Shown here piece by piece: positions 62,341-64,000 of a DNA stretch of 64,000 nt. Both the position numbers and the translations under genes were made by a program. The first letter of the stretch is position 1, and the number at the start of each line of letters is the position of its first letter. The stretch spans positions 1 to 64,000 of the forward strand of contig NZ_QNSB01000011.1 of NCBI RefSeq assembly GCF_003315415.1, in the 5' to 3' direction. Under the pieces are notes generated by a model. That model saw only the letters and a list, made by a program, of their open reading frames with translations, was not told the DNA's origin and did no database searches. Source of the DNA: Brevibacterium sanguinis (GTDB lineage Bacteria; Actinomycetota; Actinomycetes; Actinomycetales; Brevibacteriaceae).

Positions 62341-63684
62341 ATGTCTTTCACCTGCACCGAATGCGGATACACATGCGTCAAGTGGCTGGGCCGCTGTCCG
62401 GAGTGCCAGGCCTGGGGCACCCTCGAGGAGAAGGGTGCGGGATCCGCTCGGATCAAGACGAAGGTCAAGAAGTCGAACGGAGCGAAGCCGATCACCGCGG
62501 TCGACGCCACTCTCGCCCAGGCGAAGCCGACCTATGTCTCCGAGTTCGACCGGGTCCTCGGCGGCGGGATCGTGCCCGGCGCCGTCGTGCTGCTCTCCGG
62601 GGAGCCCGGGGTCGGGAAGTCGACGCTGCTCCTCGACGTGGCCTCCCGGATCGCGCGCTTCAACGCGAAGGTCCTCTACGTCACCGGGGAGGAGTCCGCG
62701 GGACAGGTGCGGCTGCGCGCCGAGCGGATCAACGCCATCGAGGACACCCTGCTGCTCGCGGCGGAGACCGACCTCGGGGCGACACTGGGCATGATCGAGG
62801 CCGAGGAGCCCGCCCTGCTCGTCGTCGACTCGATCCAGACCCTGGCCTCCTCCGAGGTCGACGGGGTGCCCGGGGGCGTCACCCAGGTCAGGGAGGTCGC
62901 CGCAGCCCTCATCAGGGAGGCGAAGGCGAGGAACCTGCCCACTGTCCTGGTCGGCCACATCACGAAGGACGGGTCGATCGCCGGACCCCGGCTGCTCGAG
63001 CACCTCGTCGATGTCGTCTGCACGTTCGAAGGGGAACGGCACTCGCGGCTGCGCATGCTCCGCTCCGTGAAGAACCGCTTCGGACCCACCGATGAGGTCG
63101 GCTGCTTCGACATGACCGAGAACGGGATCCAGAGCCTCGAGGACCCCTCCGGCCTGTTCCTCTCCCGCAGCAGCGGCAATCCGCCCGGCACGTGCCTGAC
63201 GGTGACCCAGGAGGGCAAGCGTCCGCTGCTCGTCGAGGTCCAGTCACTCATCACGCCGTCCGCGGCCGGTCAGTCGCGGCGCTCGGTCTCCGGCGTCGAC
63301 TCCTCGCGGGTCGCGATGATGCTCGCGGTGCTCAGTCAGCACATCAAGGCGATCGACCTGTCCAAGTGCGATGTCTTCACCGCCACCGTGGGCGGGGCGA
63401 AACTCGCCGAACCGGCGAGCGATCTGGCGATCTGCCTCTCGCTCGCCTCGGCGGCCATGACGAAGGCGCTGACGGACCGGTTCGTGGCGATCGGGGAGAT
63501 CAGCCTCTCCGGGGAGATCCGCAACGTGCCCAACCTGGGTCAGCGGCTCAACGAGGCGGCCCGGCTGGGCATTCGGAGGGCCGTCGTCGCCAAGGGCGCC
63601 CTGCGCAACGTCTCCACCCCGGGCGACATGGAGGTCAAGGAATGCGAGCTGGTCGCCGAGGCCGTCAGCTGGCTGCTCGAATGA
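62341..63684 (+). CDS. radA: DNA repair protein RadA
   Basis: A RecA-like helicase that helps strand exchange and branch migration in recombination. The 447-residue protein opens with the zinc finger FTCTECGYTCVKWLGRCPEC. It continues with Walker A LSGEPGVGKSTLLLDVA near residue 85, LVVDSIQTL and the RadA-specific KNRFGPTDEVGCF. The C-terminal half is the Lon-like domain (TATVGGAKLAEPASDLAICL). ATG 62341 is used with AAGGATGAG upstream; the longer upstream frame merely reads through the 18-bp repeats. Confidence 0.95.
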   Translation: MSFTCTECGYTCVKWLGRCPECQAWGTLEEKGAGSARIKTKVKKSNGAKPITAVDATLAQAKPTYVSEFDRVLGGGIVPGAVVLLSGEPGVGKSTLLLDVASRIARFNAKVLYVTGEESAGQVRLRAERINAIEDTLLLAAETDLGATLGMIEAEEPALLVVDSIQTLASSEVDGVPGGVTQVREVAAALIREAKARNLPTVLVGHITKDGSIAGPRLLEHLVDVVCTFEGERHSRLRMLRSVKNRFGPTDEVGCFDMTENGIQSLEDPSGLFLSRSSGNPPGTCLTVTQEGKRPLLVEVQSLITPSAAGQSRRSVSGVDSSRVAMMLAVLSQHIKAIDLSKCDVFTATVGGAKLAEPASDLAICLSLASAAMTKALTDRFVAIGEISLSGEIRNVPNLGQRLNEAARLGIRRAVVAKGALRNVSTPGDMEVKECELVAEAVSWLLE

Positions 63685-63751
63685 CCGCTGCCGGCCGGAT
63701 GATCGTCTGCAGACGGTTGCCGGAATCTCGTGCAGGGCGCATTCTTGAGGC

Positions 63752-64000
63752 ATGACCACGACAGTCTTCCCAGCGTTTCGCACGACGGACGCCGAGGCCA
63801 CCGCCGCCCTGCTGGTCACTCTCGGTTTCACCGAGCGGCTGACGGTCAGGGACGAGGACGAACCGCGCACCGTCGTCCATGCCGAGTACGCGCTCGGTGA
63901 GACCGGGGGCATCATGTTCGGTTCGGTCCGGCACGACGGTTCGGCTCTCGACAGCGTCGGGGGCAGCTCCGTCTACGTCGTGGTCGACTCCGAGCGGGAG
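63752..64000 (+). CDS. VOC (glyoxalase/bleomycin-resistance) family protein, partial
   Basis: The first 83 residues are in the window and the gene runs off the right edge. They read MTTTVFPAFRTTDAEATAAL followed by LVTLGFTERLTV and HAEYALGETGGIMFGSV, a single beta-alpha-beta-beta-beta unit of the VOC superfamily (PhnB/glyoxalase-like). TTGAGG precedes the ATG. The substrate is unknown. Confidence 0.72.
   Translation, partial: MTTTVFPAFRTTDAEATAALLVTLGFTERLTVRDEDEPRTVVHAEYALGETGGIMFGSVRHDGSALDSVGGSSVYVVVDSERE

Overview
The window is about 64 kb of high-GC DNA from an actinomycete. Gene content and order point to the Micrococcales, most likely Brevibacterium or a close relative: a dispersed but nearly complete classical menaquinone pathway, glutaredoxin-rex-hem order, a 32-residue bS22 ribosomal protein, a DUF222/HNH protein, and methylcitrate cycle, acetate and glycerol genes. 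The genus is an inference from gene content. No rRNA, tRNA, phage, insertion sequence or CRISPR array was recognised.

Region 1 (1-16.9 kb) is the menaquinone region. It holds a polyprenyl diphosphate synthase, a MenJ-like reductase, menG, menF, menD, menC, menB, menE and menA. Between them lie an EamA/RarD transporter, an HNH protein, an esterase D-like hydrolase, a lipoprotein and two small membrane proteins. menH and a DHNA-CoA thioesterase are not recognised.

Region 2 (16.9-29.6 kb, minus strand) is one long, mostly overlapping cluster. It runs bS22, glutaredoxin, rex, hemA-hemC (fused in one reading frame), cobA/hemD fusion, hemB, a MarR regulator, hemL, a histidine phosphatase, resA, ccdA, resB and ccsB. 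It couples redox sensing, haem synthesis and cytochrome c maturation. With the menaquinone genes next door, this stretch supplies much of the respiratory chain's cofactors.

Region 3 (29.7-46 kb) carries an acuC-like deacetylase, a KtrB/KtrA-type potassium uptake pair, an unknown gene bordered by repeats and palindromes, and an acetate symporter with its DUF485 partner and a divergent GAF-LuxR (RamA-like) regulator. It continues with a sugar isomerase and proC, then ppx-glpD-glpK, then a serine hydrolase, a TetR regulator and an NCS1 permease with two clear operators.

Region 4 (47.6-64 kb) carries the methylcitrate genes prpD-prpB-prpC plus an enoyl-CoA hydratase, and a TPP riboswitch ahead of an ECF thiamine-precursor transporter (ykoE-ykoD-ykoC). 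It continues with a LysR-controlled FAD oxidase and ALDH7-type dehydrogenase that may degrade pipecolate or lysine, then a type I methionine aminopeptidase, radA and the start of a VOC-family gene.

Two themes recur. Short tandem repeats (15, 18, 34, 42 and 82 bp) sit both inside genes (menC, menD) and between them. Several start codons lie exactly 6-7 nt after a TANNNT hexamer, which suggests leaderless transcripts. The most unusual protein is the single-chain HemA-HemC fusion.
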